Part shown: positions 23,655-34,334 of the stretch, in pieces
Layout of the letters: each line of letters starts with the position of its first letter
Numbering within the stretch: position 1 is the first letter of the stretch
Source: Halichoerus grypus
Lineage: Eukaryota > Chordata > Mammalia > Carnivora > Phocidae
Length of the DNA stretch: 64,000 nt
Assembly (NCBI RefSeq): GCF_964656455.1
Contig: NC_135722.1
Span: 89,771,313 to 89,835,312 of the forward strand
Direction of reading: 5' to 3'
Position numbers and translations under genes: made by a program
The notes under the pieces: generated by a model
What the model was told of the DNA's origin: nothing
Databases searched by the model: none
Seen by the model: the letters and a program-made list of their open reading frames with translations, nothing else

Positions 23655-23800
23655 AGACTGTGTGTAGAGTAGAAAAGCACTGGGTTAAGAGTCCAGGGCA
23701 TCCAGGTTTGAATCTCGGCTCTAAGACCTTGGACAAGTCACCTTGACTTCTTGTAGCCTAGGACCCCATCATCTGTGAAATGAAAAGCTTGGGCTATATC
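23655..23800 (+). repeat. MIR element, sense
   Basis: 'gcactgggttaagagtccag', 'ccaggtttgaatctcggctc', 'accttggacaagtcacctt' and 'catctgtgaaatg' keep the tRNA-like head and the core in order. This is one of the better preserved MIR copies here. Confidence 0.85.
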
Positions 23801-24849
23801 TATATTCCTAAGTAGGAATCCAGCCTGGACACTGTAACGATTTCTCATCTACTATGTTAATATTTTGCTTTCTCATGCATAAGAAACAAATGTGAATGGT
23901 GAATTCAAGATCTCTCTGTTATTACATCTGCTGTATGTCACATACCGCTGTATGTTACATTCTTTCCATCACCCCTGCATTTTTGTATAGCATTCTGTGC
24001 CTGGAGATATTTTGGCAATAATTCACCCAAGCTCTCTCCCTGTTCGAAGTTATCCTTGCACATATAGAGGTTATGCTAGCCAAATCAAGTTGATAAATAG
24101 GGATAATTTTCCAAATACCCAAGTCAAAAATGCTTTCATCTAAATCAATTGATGCTGAAATTATTTTAGATCTCAGCATAATTTACTTCATTTCTCTGGG
24201 ATAGACCTTGTAGCTGTGCCTGGGAAGTTGAAGAGGGAGGTGAGTGAAGGAGAGAGATTCTTTCCCTTGCAGGATTGGAGACCTTAGGCAGGTGGCTTGA
24301 GTTTCATAGATCAGATGATCTGCTTTCCCTGGCCCTTTACCAACTAAGCCTTGTCCCTTCAGACTTGCATTTGACCTGAATGTACAGAAGCCTCAGGAGG
24401 ATTTGGAAAATACATGTATATATGAAATCCAACGTTCAGATCTGAGCCCAGTTCTGGGTATAATTCAGCTCTCGGCTGGCTGTCCATCCCACGAAGAGAA
24501 CTCTTCCTCCATTGGATCCAGCTAAGAAGCATGACAGTGCTCCTTCTCTCTTAACAGAGCTGGACATCTGCTTGGCTTCCCACTTCCCTTTCGGAACATC
24601 TGCCAAGCCTCCTATCTGCCCAGCAAGGGGTCACCAGCCCTGCTTGGCCAAGCACCACGCCAACTTTTACATTCGTGCAAACTCAAACAGCCTCCCGCCC
24701 ATTTCTTATCTGTTGTTCCTTTTCCTTTGTCCTCACTAATCCGACCTTTTACATCGTTTCTGTGTTAGTCCATCTTAGAGAGTTCTGTCATTTACTGCAC
24801 GGGTTATCAATTATGAAATATTTTGGCTTAATGACAAAGTCATTACTTT
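23801..24849. other. Unique non-coding stretch, nothing recognised
   Basis: I see no gene, repeat or striking motif. The open frames (74-75 codons) resemble no family. Confidence 0.5.
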
Positions 24850-25038
24850 TTAAAAAAAATTTTTTTAGATTTATTTATTTGAGAGAGAGAGAGAGAGAGA
24901 GCACACAGAAGGAGAGGGAGAGGGAGAAACAGACTCCCCACTGAGCAGGGAGCACAACGCGGGGCTTGATCCCAGGATCCTGGGACCATGCCCCGAGCCG
25001 AAGGCAGACACTTAACTGACTGAGCCACCCAGGCTTCC
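24850..25038 (-). mobile_element. CAN-SINE (SINEC), antisense
   Basis: On the minus strand it runs from the tRNA-like head 'ggaagcctgggtggctcag' through the B-box region to a tail seen here as T runs and 'agatttatttattt'. A (GA)n stretch lies at about 24882-24900. The TSD is unclear: 'cattacttttt' and 'ccacttctttt' are the best candidates. Confidence 0.93.
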
Positions 25039-25044
25039 ACTTCT

Positions 25045-25125
25045 TTTCATTCATTAAAAAATATTTACTGAGTGGATACTGGGAACCAGCACTGTGGTAG
25101 ATGCTATAGAGTAGCAAAGAACAGA
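25045..25125 (-). repeat. L2 3' end fragment, antisense
   Basis: 'ttcattcattaaaaaatatt', 'tactgagtggatactgg' and 'ccagcactgtggtagatgct' are the usual reverse complement of the L2 3' terminus. The copy is short and diverged. Confidence 0.65.
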
Positions 25126-26609
25126 GCGACATGCTCTGTGCAAACCAACCAGCTCTGCGCCTATTTTTCCCTGAATGTAATGTGAGAGTAAACCATCCAG
25201 ATGGCCACATGGATGCCCTTCTTCCACATTTTTCTTTTCTCTAGCCAATGCCTTTAGCCTGGGAAACGGATTCAGTGATTTTCCTCTGGCAGATACATTC
25301 CTTCCTGGACGGCGCCTCTGTAGGCCAGCTAAACAGAGTCCTGTCAATGGAACTTGCCAGTTCTTATTCTTGGGAAAAAAAGACTCAAGCCTTATCTCGG
25401 TTGTCTGTTGAGCCCATAATATATAGGCCAGAAAGTTCTGAAGGTTAGATAGAGCGGGTACCTTTTGAAGTGACTATTTGCAACACGAGGTCCCCTAGCA
25501 ACGCCCCCTGTGTGCCCCTCCCATCGCCAAAGTCAAGCGGTGCCCTGCTGCCACGCTGTGCTCCCCACCTCTGGGGAATCGGAGATTTAATTTCCATTTC
25601 ACCTCCAAGCTGTGGCCTGTTTCTAACATCTTATGATATAGGGACAAGTTCTCCCGTGAGACGCCATGTTTTCTCTCAAAGTGTTCATTGCATTAATGAT
25701 CACACCTTGTTATTATGTTTTCCCTGTACTATTCTATTGATCATTTTTATTATGTAGATACAAACTCTTTGATATTGTAATTGTGAAGTACGTATTATGA
25801 AGACAAATGCATTGGGCATAATGAGAATGGATTGCCAATGAAAGTTGAAAAAACAATGAACCATTTTGAAAAGCTAACCCTTATCCGGAGCACTGTCATT
25901 CTAAATGCTCTGTAGAAAGGCCTTTGGATGGAAGTAGCTTATTTTTAGTCTAAAGTTGATAAAGGTTTGACTTTGGTAGCATCTTAATTATCTGATAAAA
26001 GCCAGAACCCTCTGCCTTGCTCACCTCTAACGTCTAATGCCTTCTGCTGGCATTAAAATTATTGCCACAGCTCCAGAGAGAGAAACGAGAGATAGTAGCA
26101 CTGGATTTCGGAGATGTGAATTAGAGTTTAAAGAATCACTTGGTTTTGTTTAAACAAATTACAAAAATAATGGGTTGCCGTTAAAAGGTCTGTCTCATGT
26201 ATTGTTACATCCTTCACTCGAGACACCCTGACAGCGCCATTCCCCAGATTATGTCTCCCAGCTAGTCGCCAGGGGAGAATGGTGATCTCTGGGGGTCTCA
26301 TCTGTGCTTGTTCACTTTGCTTCTAGATTCTGAAGAGCAGAGAGGGGGTGAGGGCAAAGTGAGCCAGTGGTCCTGTGCCCCGAACGTAGGGTCCCATGAG
26401 GAGCCGGGCAGAAGAATAAATCGGTTGATGGGTTGGTGTAAATTCACAACATCTTGTAACTTCACGCAGGGTCTGGGGAATGTGAAAAGGAGCCAGAAAT
26501 TGAGATTGGGTTCCCTAGAGGACAGTGGGCGTTCCTAAGACACGCAGAAGAAAACAAAAGCAGAGACAGACCTCTGCCAGTTGAGGGGCAGCGGGGTCAC
26601 AGGAAAGCG

Positions 26610-26725
26610 TGATGTAGACTGATCAGCTGTGCGATCTTGCCCAGGTCACTCCCCCTCTCTGGGCCTCTGCGTCTTAGCTACCAAACAGGGAGGCTGGACG
26701 GGTGTTCTCTGAGATTGCTTCGCTT
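26610..26725 (+). repeat. MIR fragment, sense
   Basis: 'cagctgtgcgatcttgccca', 'ggtcactccccctctctggg' and 'cctctgcgtcttagctacca' correspond to the MIR core. The head is missing. Confidence 0.6.
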
Positions 26726-29263
26726 TTAACATTTCACGAGCCTCTGAGGGCCGGGACTCTGCAGCCACGACTCCAAGCACAGCCAACCGGGAGGCTCCAT
26801 TCTGAAAACTTCCCCTCTCAAGGAGAAAATGTGCCAGTTTCAGTATTTGAGGAAGCATTTTGTCAGGTTGACCCAATTCCCACATTAAGAAAATAATGCC
26901 GAGGCCCATATGGCTAATTCCTTCCCAAACTGTTTGTTTGCCATTATGCAGACCTACCCTGAAAATAAAGTGTCTACTCGAATTTCCGAATCCAAATGTA
27001 GCAGAATGCAAATGAGGAGATAATGGTGAAAAGTACATTTACTTTGAAAATTCTTTTGGGTGCAGTCATCAGCCCCAGAGATGCCGCCAGTGTTGATTTT
27101 TAAACCACGTTGCTTCGTGATTCGAGCATGTAATTTTTACCTTGGAGAAGAGATGTCTTTCACTGAACTCCTTCCCCCACTCTATTTTTTTTTTTTTACC
27201 TTTTTTAATTTTTATTCTTATTTTTAGTTTTTTGCTTCGGCCAGCATCTGCCCTTGCTCAGAAGCAGTCAGAAATCCGAAATACAGGCTTTTCTTTGCCC
27301 CGATTCTGACCTATGACCTGAGCCCGGGAAGGGTAGGAGAGCTCCTGAAAGCCCGTAGCTGCTTCATGTCGGAGTCCTCCCTATATGATGCCTACCAGAG
27401 ATGGAACTAGGTGTGACAAATGCCACCAGGCATTTAAGTAATAGTTGGAGTGGGTGCTGTTGGCATATCAGGAGCGCACAGTGCAGGGAGATGCAACGCC
27501 ACGGACATTGTTGGGTTCATCTCGGTAGCGCAAACCACCAGGCTGGAGTGATGGGATTCCTTAGGAGGAATTTTTGGCCAGGGGAGGGTGAGAGTTGGTC
27601 TGTGTGTCCCCATCTGTGGCCTGGTCGATTGGATTAACCTTATAATTTCATATCTTGGCATCTTTTTATACTAGGTAAACAGTTAGTGCCTCTTGGCTTG
27701 GGAACAATTTCTGCCCAGCACCCAGGTAGCTGAGTTAGGCTGGACAGGTGCCTGGAACGCCCCCCTCTCCCGGGGCACCAGGTCCTTGCGTACACAGAGG
27801 TGTCTGAAGGCCTTTGTTCTGGGTGTGAGTTTCTCCTCTCCTTAGCTTTTTGGTGCATTGAAAAATAATTTTCTATGGGCTGGTAATTATATAAAAATTG
27901 CTTTTGCTTTAAACAAGAATTATGCTCGAACCTTTTGAGCAAGAAGAAAAATGTGCAGAGGGAATCATTAATTTTGAATAAGAACACTTACTTTCCTGTA
28001 GCCAACAAGGGAGGGAAACGGGAAATTGGTGTTTTCTACAAACAGCCCAGCGCCGTTCCCCAATCTGTTTGCTTGATCTATTATGCAGTCACCTGCAAAG
28101 CTGAATGTCTTGTTTGGCCCGAATCTGACTTTTATTCTTTTCCCTCTACCTGTTTTTTAAGGGCTGTGTTATATGCATACCTCAGCCTTCATTTGCATCA
28201 CATTAAAGTAAAACATTTTAAATTTCTTCACAGCAGAAGTAAATCTGACAGACTTTATGAAGCTATTATACCTGCAGGTATTTTATACTTTTAAAATACA
28301 TTCTTGTCAAGCTATCTTAATTATATTATTATATGTACTTTTGAACTTGTATCCGCTATTCCGTGATATATTACACTTTTGACAGACCCGTCCTAAAAAG
28401 CTACAATTTATATCAAAGTACCTTGGCTGAACAAAGATGTATCTGTTATGGATTTTGGAAGAATTTGTTAATTTACACGCTGGAATGTGTAACCGGTGAT
28501 GGGGCAGGCTGCTTTAATTTTCCGTCCAGGTGATTATGAAAGGTGGCGCGTCACCCTCGGCCTTCAGCAGCTGTGGCCAGAGGCGGCAGCTGATCTCCAG
28601 CCGCTGAATGACTCAGCTTCAGCGGGAGAACGCAGGCATCCCCTGAATGCCTTCGGGGCCTGCTCCTGGAGCCAGGCTGCCCGGACCACAGTTGTCATAG
28701 GGGCATCATTCGGCACACCAAGATAATAGAGGGCTGATCGGTCTCTAATTTGCTTTCTCATTTCTGTTCTGTAGCTTTCTGGCAGCACGGAGCAGGAATG
28801 TGGCCACACTCCCAGAGAAGATGGACATAAGCTTGGGGTGGGATGAGGTGGGGTGGAGACTGAGAAAGAAAAGCCAGACTCCAGAAAACTTTTCCAAAGG
28901 TAGGAGGGGCTGAGGTCCCTTCGAGTGGCGGCTTGGGTCCCTGTGTGGCTCTTCTCTCTGCATGCAGGGCAAAGGGGGCCACAGTGGTCCATCCGGGCAG
29001 CCCGATCAGATTGGGAGATATCCTGAATTGCTCAGGTCATGCTTCCTCCTTTGCTCCCTGATGTTGGGGTGGCCTGAGCAGGGCAGGCTCTGTGAAGGCA
29101 GGCCCGGGGGATGTAGCAGGCCCTTAATGAGATGTGTTAAAAGAAGGCAGAGCTGGTTTCCATTCCAGATGCACAGGGCTCTCGGTCTCTTCTAGACTCA
29201 GGTCCTGCCTCCTTTCAATGGCCTGCTTTCCCTCTCCTTGCTGAGGACAGCACTCCTCTGGTT

Positions 29264-29280
29264 CCCCCCGCCCCCCCCCC
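29264..29280 (+). repeat. Poly-C tract with one G
   Basis: Six C and ten C are separated by one G. The complementary strand is a long G run able to form G-quadruplex or i-motif structures. It is also a likely site of length error. Confidence 0.9.
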
Positions 29281-29559
29281 ACAGGCTCTTGATCTAAGAG
29301 AGACAAGCTCGTTATCATGGATGTGCTCAAGCAAATGCCACAGAGGGGATTTCTCCTTCTAGGGAGAGGCTGGTGCAAATGACAAAAAGGCCCTTTTCTC
29401 CTCAGATCATCTACATTCTCCCATAGCACGTCTACAAGGTAGATCTGCAGGGTAACTCGGCTCTTCTGATGAGAGGTCAGGAGAATGACTATTTTAAGCT
29501 TTATTCAGAACCCTTATCCCTTCCCTTGGGTAAGGTTTGATTCCCTTCGTTTTCATGGT

Positions 29560-29690
29560 CTCCCAAACCCTATGAGGTGTATCTATATCTGGGACAATCG
29601 AAGGTTCAGAGAGGGTAGGTGACTTACCCAGAGTCACACAGCATAATGTGGCATGACAGGACCTAAACAACCCAGCTTGCCTACCATTCG
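29560..29690 (-). repeat. MIR fragment, antisense
   Basis: 'aaggttcagagagggtaggt', 'gacttacccagagtcacaca' and 'ggcatgacaggacctaaaca' are the reverse-complement MIR core. Confidence 0.75.
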
Positions 29691-31559
29691 TGCCATGGGG
29701 CCATCCCCCTTGATTTCCTTTGCAGTCAAATGTGGCCCTGCGTGTTCGCCTCTCACTCAGACTCAGAAGTTCTTTATAAATGGTGGGGGTGGGGGGGTCA
29801 CCGGTTCTTGCTTATTCTTTACACATACAACCCAAACCTGGGCATCAGAGCGGACCGTGGTATGCTCCGCATACCCTGGCTGGCAGAGCTCAGCTGTTTG
29901 AGGGATGGAGATTGCTTCTAAAGAGCTATTTGGACTGTTTCAGGCATCATCTTTACCAAAGAGGCAGAACTGCTGGCCTCGAGAAATGGGCTGTGTGCCT
30001 CTTGAGAGCAAGTACAAGGATTTGGATCCAATCTCTCTCTGGGGCAGGGGAGAAAAATCCCATTGCCCTGTGCAGAAAGTACACGTCCCAGAGGGTACCA
30101 ACGCACCGTGGGGCCCACACCGGGCCATGCCTGCAGGCCCTCCTTTGTCTCTGCCCGCAGCTTCACCTTTGGCGGGCAGAGCTCCAAGGCCGGAACGGAG
30201 CATTGGCTATGGCAAGGGCACCGCTCGTTCTGCTCTGCATGGCTCTCCTCCTCGGTGATAGCAGGAGGTGGCTATGCCCCAGGCCTCCTGGAGGTCATGC
30301 TCACATTATTGTTGCTGCCTTTGCAATGAGTGGAACTGGAAGCGAGGTTAAGGGAGCATCTGTCAGTCCAATTTGGGGCCTGCCAAGCCTGGCATGAGGA
30401 GGGCGTGGTGGAGCCAGGAGGGCTCACCGTGGGGTGGTGGCGTGGGCTGGGCCAGGAGGCTGCGTCCTGGTAAGCGGTGTGCCTCCCACAACACGGTGTC
30501 TGATTTTTCGTGAAGGACTCACTTTCCAGGGGACTTGCATCTCTAGGGGTTAGGGACGGAAGCCTTGGGGAGAGCGCTCCAGCTCCGATTTAGCCCTCTG
30601 GCTCTGACCCAGCGATGGCAAGCCATTTCCGAGAAGCGATCCACTTGACTAGATGGGGCCTCCAGCCGGCCTCGGCACTGGAAGCCAGCCTGGCTCGCTT
30701 GCCACCTTTGATGATTATATCCTCGGCAATAGCCAGCCATCTAATGGATCAGCTGTCAAGTGTGTGGCACAGGCAGCCCTGGCATCTCGGGCGGAGGGGG
30801 GAAGCGTGCTGCTGGGGAAGGAGGAGGATGCACTCTGCGCTCTGGCAGGATATGAGGCTAGGGCAGAGAGGACACAGCCTTGGCCTTGGACCGTGGACAG
30901 GAGCCCTGCCGAGGAAGTGAACACCAGGGCCACACACTCATCAGTACTCACCCCCGCTCCTTAATCACGGCACTCTTGGGCTCCAGTTTCAAAGTCTGCA
31001 CATGGGTTGGATGAGCTTTATCAAGATGGGCCATTTGAAACTGATTGAGGAAAGGGCGCTGGTGAGACCATTTGAAAGGCCACTCAGGGTTGGTACAACA
31101 GGATAAATAAAATAATGAACCCATTACAAGGCACTTGCGAGCCACTGTGGCTTTGGTAACTGAACTTTTATCACTTTGGAAGTCAGAGAAGGGCATAGGG
31201 CTTAGCTTGCTTTTGGACAGAGGGGTATTTTTTTCTGCGTAACATGATCCAATTAAAGACTAAAGCATCCGTTCTGTGAAAGGAACTTACAGTAAAGACG
31301 TGATGTGGCTTAGCCCCTGCTTTCAAAGACTGGACAACTCTAGTTGGGAGTGAGCAGAGGTGGGGGGCTGATAAATCAGACACTCGGGTGAGTATACCAT
31401 GAGAGAGATACTGTCAGGGTCCTATGAGCATGCAAAACAGTCAGAGCTAAGAATCTAGACATTATGAATGGGTCGACCTGGTTTACTATGCTTGGACAAT
31501 TGGGGGAATTTATCTATCAGTGTATATGTATATCTCTGCAATTAATAAAGACTATGGTA

Positions 31560-31900
31560 TCCTACTTTGGGTTCTCCCAGAAATAGACCCCGCAATTCAA
31601 GAGCAAGCAGTTCATTTGGGAGGTGATCCCACTGTGGGAGGGTGGGAAGGAGGAGGGAGGGGGAAGGGAAGGCATCCAATAGAATTTATTATCCAACAAG
31701 TCACCATGGGGGCAGCCAGAGAACAGACCTCAAAATCACCCCAGCCAAGGGGCATCTGTCACTGGTTGAGGACTGCTTCCTCCTTGTCCTGGTAGGAAAA
31801 GGTCCCTTAGGCCAAGGGTGCCACCATCAGCAGCCTTTGCATGTAGAGTTGAATGCTCTTAAGAGGACAGAGCAGGGCACAAGCAACCTTAAATATATAC
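31560..31900. repeat. Unclassified old interspersed repeat (possible LTR)
   Basis: 'gggttctcccagaaatagac', 'attcaagagcaagcagttca' and 'tttgggaggtgatccca' are phrases I associate with a widely dispersed mammalian repeat. 'ctgtcactggttgaggactg' further on agrees. I cannot name the family or fix its strand. Confidence 0.4.
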
Positions 31901-32544
31901 AGGACCTTCACTTATCCACTATACTACCGTACTTTATCATGCTTTACCCTCATGACCAACTGTAAGAAAGTCTGAGCAAGCACCATAGCTTGGTAGCCAT
32001 CATGAATAGTGGCAAGGTGCAAACAAATCCCGACCCTGCCATTTTGTTTCACTAAAGAGTAAAGGTGATGAATCAGGGTCAGTCTCTCTCGTGACCATGC
32101 TCTTCCCTCTATCGCCACCCAAGGCAATGTTGCCCATCTTCAATGCCCCACTGGCCCTACCTTCTCCTGAAGCTGTCTCCCACCACACCAATGATCTACA
32201 CTGATCTGCAGGGTCCTTTCATTCCCTTTTCCCATGCTCTGTGCCACACAACCCCAACCTTCACCAAAGGTGGCCTGGCTTTGCCTCTCTGGTTTGCTTT
32301 GCCTCCTCTGTGACAAGAACGTTTTTTATTCTCTCCTGTCCTCCATATGTCTGCCATGTCATAGTATGTGCTTAATGGACGTCTGGTTGATGAGTTTGAA
32401 GTGGTCCGGTATTAGACTTCCCTAAAGAGAAGCTGGTTCTGCCTTCCGACCTGCACCCACTAGTCTTCCTTGAGCTCTGCATTATTTAGGCTTTTCCATA
32501 ATGAGGAGAGAGAAAAGTGCCCAACTCTGGCAGCTGTCTGGCCA
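31901..32544. other. Unique non-coding stretch, no gene seen
   Basis: No gene is visible. 'gccatgtcatagtatgtgctt' followed by 'aatggacgtctggttgatga' near 32355-32395 could be a very old L2 3' end, but the match is weak. Confidence 0.4.
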
Positions 32545-32680
32545 ATCGATGAATGATCGAGTTTATATTGAATGTCTATTGCGTGTCTAGCTCTGAGGTT
32601 AGGTGCTGGAGGGATTCGGAGCTAGAAGGCACACAAGGCCTCCTTAGGGATTTCAGTTTTATTGTGGGTCTAAAAGAATA
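32545..32680 (-). repeat. L2-like 3' end, antisense
   Basis: 'gtttatattgaatgtctatt', 'gcgtgtctagctctgaggtt' and 'aggtgctggaggga' follow the reverse complement of the L2 terminus, with many substitutions. Confidence 0.5.
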
Positions 32681-32724
32681 CCTAAAAATCAGTTACCTCA
32701 GAAGTAATGCCGAACTGAGAGGCA

Positions 32725-32985
32725 GTAAAAGTAGTGGTTAAAGGCTCATTAAAAAAAAAAAAAAAAAAGGCAGAAAGTCTGGGTTCAGATTCTGGCCACC
32801 TTACTTACCTCCCAGCTGAATGTAGCTTCAAGTAATGACCTCACCCAGGCTTAGTCTCCATTCTGTCACCTGGAAATATCAACAGCACATCCTGATGGGG
32901 TTGTTGTGAGAGCGGATAGAGGTATTGCATGGAAATCACGTGGCACCCAACAATCGCTCAATGACATTTATTAGTCATGTTACCT
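32725..32985 (+). repeat. MIR element split by an A18 tract
   Basis: 'agtagtggttaaaggctca' (MIR head) is followed by a pure A run of about 18-19 at 32751-32768. MIR then resumes with 'gtctgggttcagattctgg', 'cattctgtcacctggaaat', 'ggttgttgtgagagcgg' and 'caacaatcgctcaatgac'. The A run is not part of the MIR consensus. Confidence 0.8.
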
Positions 32986-33169
32986 AATGTTAGTGTTATC
33001 TCTTATCTAGTTCAAGTCACTGCTGACTCCGAGTCTTTGGAAGTCTGGGGAAGCGAATAAGCAGAAAGCTGGCTTAGTCATGGGAAGAGTAGTGGATGGA
33101 GTGGGTGTGAGGTTGGTCCTTGAAAGAGTTTTAGAAGTGGGAGCGATTGCAGGCTGGGAGAATAGCTGC

Positions 33170-33425
33170 CCTAGAAGCTCCACGGCGAAGGCAGGTGGCG
33201 TGCGAGCATCTCCAGGTGCCTGGAGCCACGGGGTTGCAGGGTAAGTGGGAAGAGAGGCAGGAGTTCAGGTCCTAAAGGTGGTGACTCGATTGGCCTGGAA
33301 AATGGTTTTAGGTCCTGAGGCAGGCGAATAGCAGGATAGTAGTGCGGTTTTAAGAAGATAATTCTTATGCGGGTGTAGGATGGTTCTAAGTTCAAGAACC
33401 GAGTAACAGGGAGACCACACAGGTT
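33170..33425. repeat. Unclassified old interspersed repeat-like piece
   Basis: 'ggtcctaaaggtggtgactc', 'gaagataattcttatgcggg' and 'gtaacagggagacca' loosely match a long dispersed mammalian repeat typical of old DNA. I do not name the family, and the edges are guesses. Confidence 0.3.
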
Positions 33426-33881
33426 GTGGCAAAGGAGAGCCCACCCAGCCTGCCCAGGGTAGGTGGAAAAAGGAATCAGAATCTCCCTGTAAGACACAAA
33501 CCACTTTCCCCTAGTTCTCTTTGCTCCTCACTGCTGGGAGGTGTGGCTTTTCCACAGTGCTCAGACGAGGGAGAAACCCCAGTGTGCCCCCTACCCCAAT
33601 CACTCTCCTCGGATCCCAGTCCAGATACACAACAGAAGCATACATATTTCCCTTTCTTCTCTTTTTTGTGGTCCAAAGACAGCCTGACATTGGTAAATCA
33701 CTGCAGCAGGCTTTAAATGATGTATGAAATGAAAAATCCCTTCCCTGTGTATTGGGAGCCTCCTGCCTAGCAGTGGGTTGTCTCTGCTGGGCTGGCTACT
33801 GTATTATTCAGCTCAGAGGCAGCCAGAAACTCAGTGGAGGTGAGAAGCCTGGGATCACAAAGAAAAACAAAGTTTAAATTA

Positions 33882-33902
33882 AACAAAAAAAAAAAAAAAA
33901 AA
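33882..33902 (+). repeat. Poly-A tract
   Basis: About 19 A follow 'aaattaaac'. I see no SINE or L1 body immediately upstream, so I do not assign it to an element. Confidence 0.9.
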
Positions 33903-34088
33903 GGAAAGAAAAATATCTACTGAAACATATACAAGTCTTTCTCCTTGGCCCTCACCTTTTTAAAACCATTTCTGCTGAAGCTTTTTGGTTAGGAGAACTT
34001 TTTCTCTACTTCCTTGTACATGGTTCTCCTACCCAAACCCCTACTCTCATTCCTTAGCTTCAGAGTTATTAACAGCTTCAGAGTCCTG

Positions 34089-34334
34089 TACAATTGACAA
34101 CATTTCTTTTTTCATTTTAAGATTTATTTATGTATTTTAGAGAGACAGAGAGTATGCGAGAGGGGGGAGGGACAGAGGGAGAGGGAGACAGAATCCTAAG
34201 CAGACTCCCCGCTGAGCACAGAGCCCAATGCAGGGCTGGAGCTCACGACCCTGAGATCACGACCTTAGCTGAAATCAAGTGTCCATGCTTAACCGGCTGT
34301 GCCACCCAGGCACCCCTATAATTGATAGTATTTC
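34089..34334 (-). mobile_element. Older CAN-SINE, antisense, 18-bp degenerate TSD
   Basis: The body is 34107-34316. The minus-strand head 'ggggtgcctgggtggcacag' and the words 'cccgctgagcacagagccca' and 'gctgaaatcaagtgtccat' mark an older subfamily than the 19.4, 23.1 and 51.8 kb copies. The TSD tacaattgacaacatttc (34089-34106) against tataattgatagtatttc (34317-34334) has four mismatches in 18, which fits greater age. Confidence 0.93.

Larger units (their letters stand above)
25126..31540. other. Long unique stretch with candidate regulatory blocks
   Basis: No gene is recognised in over 6 kb. Two MIR fragments are listed separately. The blocks at 25700-26180, 26880-27020 and 27880-28480 are AT-rich and repeat-free, and two octamers lie at 27006-27013 and 28191-28198. 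A GC-richer patch at 28500-28720 and another at 29900-30970 contain scattered CpG but are not dense enough to call CpG islands by eye. The 205-codon frame at 29780-30397 overlaps antisense frames of similar length and is unrecognised. Confidence 0.5.

Noticed and set aside
28500..28720. CpG island
   Set aside because: The patch is GC-rich with scattered CpG, but too short and too CpG-poor by eye.
29780..30397. 205-codon plus-strand open frame, the longest in the window
   Set aside because: It overlaps open frames on both strands in GC-richer DNA. The translation resembles no family I know, and I see no splice or promoter support.
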